A DNA stretch of 64,000 bases from Corella eumyota (taxonomy: Eukaryota > Chordata > Ascidiacea > Phlebobranchia > Corellidae): assembly GCA_963082875.1 (NCBI GenBank), contig OY720100.1, positions 17,632,591 through 17,696,590 of the forward strand, in the 5' to 3' direction. The notes beneath the pieces are model-generated. The model worked only from the letters and a program-made list of their open reading frames with translations. It ran no database searches and was not told the DNA's origin. Below are positions 63,501-64,000 of the stretch, piece after piece. The translations under genes and the position numbers were made by a program. The stretch's first letter is position 1. Each line of letters starts with the position of its first letter.

Positions 63501-63919
63501 AAGGTGTAAATAATTCCATTTCCATTTTCTTATATAATTTTATTGTTTTAGTTGTCGATCAAAAGCTTGCAAGAAGAATTGGTTCAAGCCAAACTTAAAC
63601 TTGAACTTATCCAGCAAAAACAACAAAGTAAGGAAATATTTTTGTAGACAGTTATGTATGAATATGTTGACAATAATTGTTTTCTTTTATTAAATATCAC
63701 TTTTAAAATATATTATTTTTATTTCTAGCTACCAAGGGCCCAGAAACTGAACCAAAAGACCTGAATGCAGAAGAGAATTCACAAAAAGAAGGCAATGAGA
63801 CTGAAGAGAGCATGGAAGAAGAAGGGAACAACTTGGATGTAAGTGAGAGTAGTGAAAAGGAAGAAGGCAGTGAAGAGATTGTGGAGAAAGACTCTCAAGA
63901 TGAATGCCCTGAGAAAAAG
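60539..63919 (+). CDS. NCAPD2: NCAPD2, condensin I HEAT subunit, 3' partial
   Basis: Non-SMC HEAT-repeat subunit of condensin I, needed for mitotic chromosome condensation. The first 532 residues are in the window; the reading frame is open at the last donor (63919) and the gene runs off the end. Exons: 60539-60650, 60776-60910, 61064-61303, 61621-61732, 61910-62014, 62118-62258, 62633-62780, 62932-63029, 63142-63261, 63342-63459, 63552-63627, 63729-63919. Family matches: NLHLNSLKMIVYLVVQLAE (human NAHLNALKMNCYALIRLLE), LVQMLQHFEHSSQLSAEAV (human IIQMLQHFEH), LLRNAVLVSLGEIL, FVRSKVLQIF and ALPTARFVDLVDL. The last exon is a Glu/Ser-rich acidic linker. The chosen ATG lies inside a context with an earlier ATG (60506) that opens only a four-codon uORF. 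Confidence 0.93.
61424..61540 (+). mobile_element. SINE remnant
   Basis: GGCGCTATAAATGTTATGAC and GTTGAGCCAAAAATG are recognisable. Confidence 0.55.
62350..62577 (-). mobile_element. SINE with internal loss
   Basis: Tail ATCTTTGATGTGG and head ATTGTGCCATGCTGTCGG; most of the B-box segment is deleted. Confidence 0.83.
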
Positions 63920-64000
63920 GTAAGTAAATTTGGTTTTTGACCCTTTTTTTATTTTAAAAAAGTTGTTAAATTGTTTAAAATCCTAATATGTTAATACTTA

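Overview
This is an AT-rich animal nuclear sequence with compact, intron-rich genes, GT-AG introns mostly 60-800 bp long, and a dense family of tRNA-derived SINEs. The gene set (CABIN1, DAZAP2, SCYL3, a DUSP-Ubl USP, NCAPD2, hnRNP K, a MUC4-type mucin), the compactness and the SINE sequence (it resembles, from memory, the composite SINE described in Ciona) point to a tunicate, most likely Ciona. That assignment is inference; no database was searched. All exon boundaries were read by eye from splice sites, reading-frame continuity and family resemblance. Phases were checked to join without frame breaks across each gene, but single-base errors are possible.

Layout, all seven protein genes on the + strand, head to tail: (1) 428-13795, 3' part of a MUC4-like membrane mucin (vWD, cadherin-like, EGF and FN3 modules, one membrane span); the 5' end lies outside. 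(2) 14606-20031, hnRNP K (three KH domains). (3) 20798-26437, SCYL3/PACE-1 pseudokinase. (4) 27805-29274, DAZAP2. A tRNA-Val(AAC) gene lies at 30008-30079. (5) 30574-50280, CABIN1 (about 45 coding exons, about 2210 aa). (6) 51667-59403, a USP4/11/15-type deubiquitinase with all catalytic boxes. (7) 60539 to beyond the end, NCAPD2 (condensin I), N-terminal half only.

The genes are not an obvious functional unit: cell-surface adhesion, RNA binding, trafficking and adhesion, small adaptor, calcineurin/chromatin regulation, ubiquitin removal and chromosome condensation. Gaps between stop and next start are roughly 0.8-1.4 kb, too wide for the tight operons known in tunicates. Several genes have a splice-acceptor-like sequence just before the start codon, which would fit spliced-leader trans-splicing. 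Perfect CRE palindromes (TGACGTCA) lie upstream of three consecutive genes.

Most non-coding space is introns loaded with about 45 SINE copies or fragments, a second interspersed repeat, one foldback MITE and several minisatellites. The most striking feature is in the mucin gene: the 5' splice site of the exon ending at 10908 has been amplified with the last codons of that exon into a 27-bp tandem array. It offers eight good donors and one weaker one, all in the same phase over an open reading frame, and it grades into a longer 34/68-bp intronic array up to about 12815. Two smaller tandem duplications that also copy a 5' splice site occur in CABIN1. No retrovirus-like or other capsid-bearing element was seen, and no convincing protein gene on the - strand.
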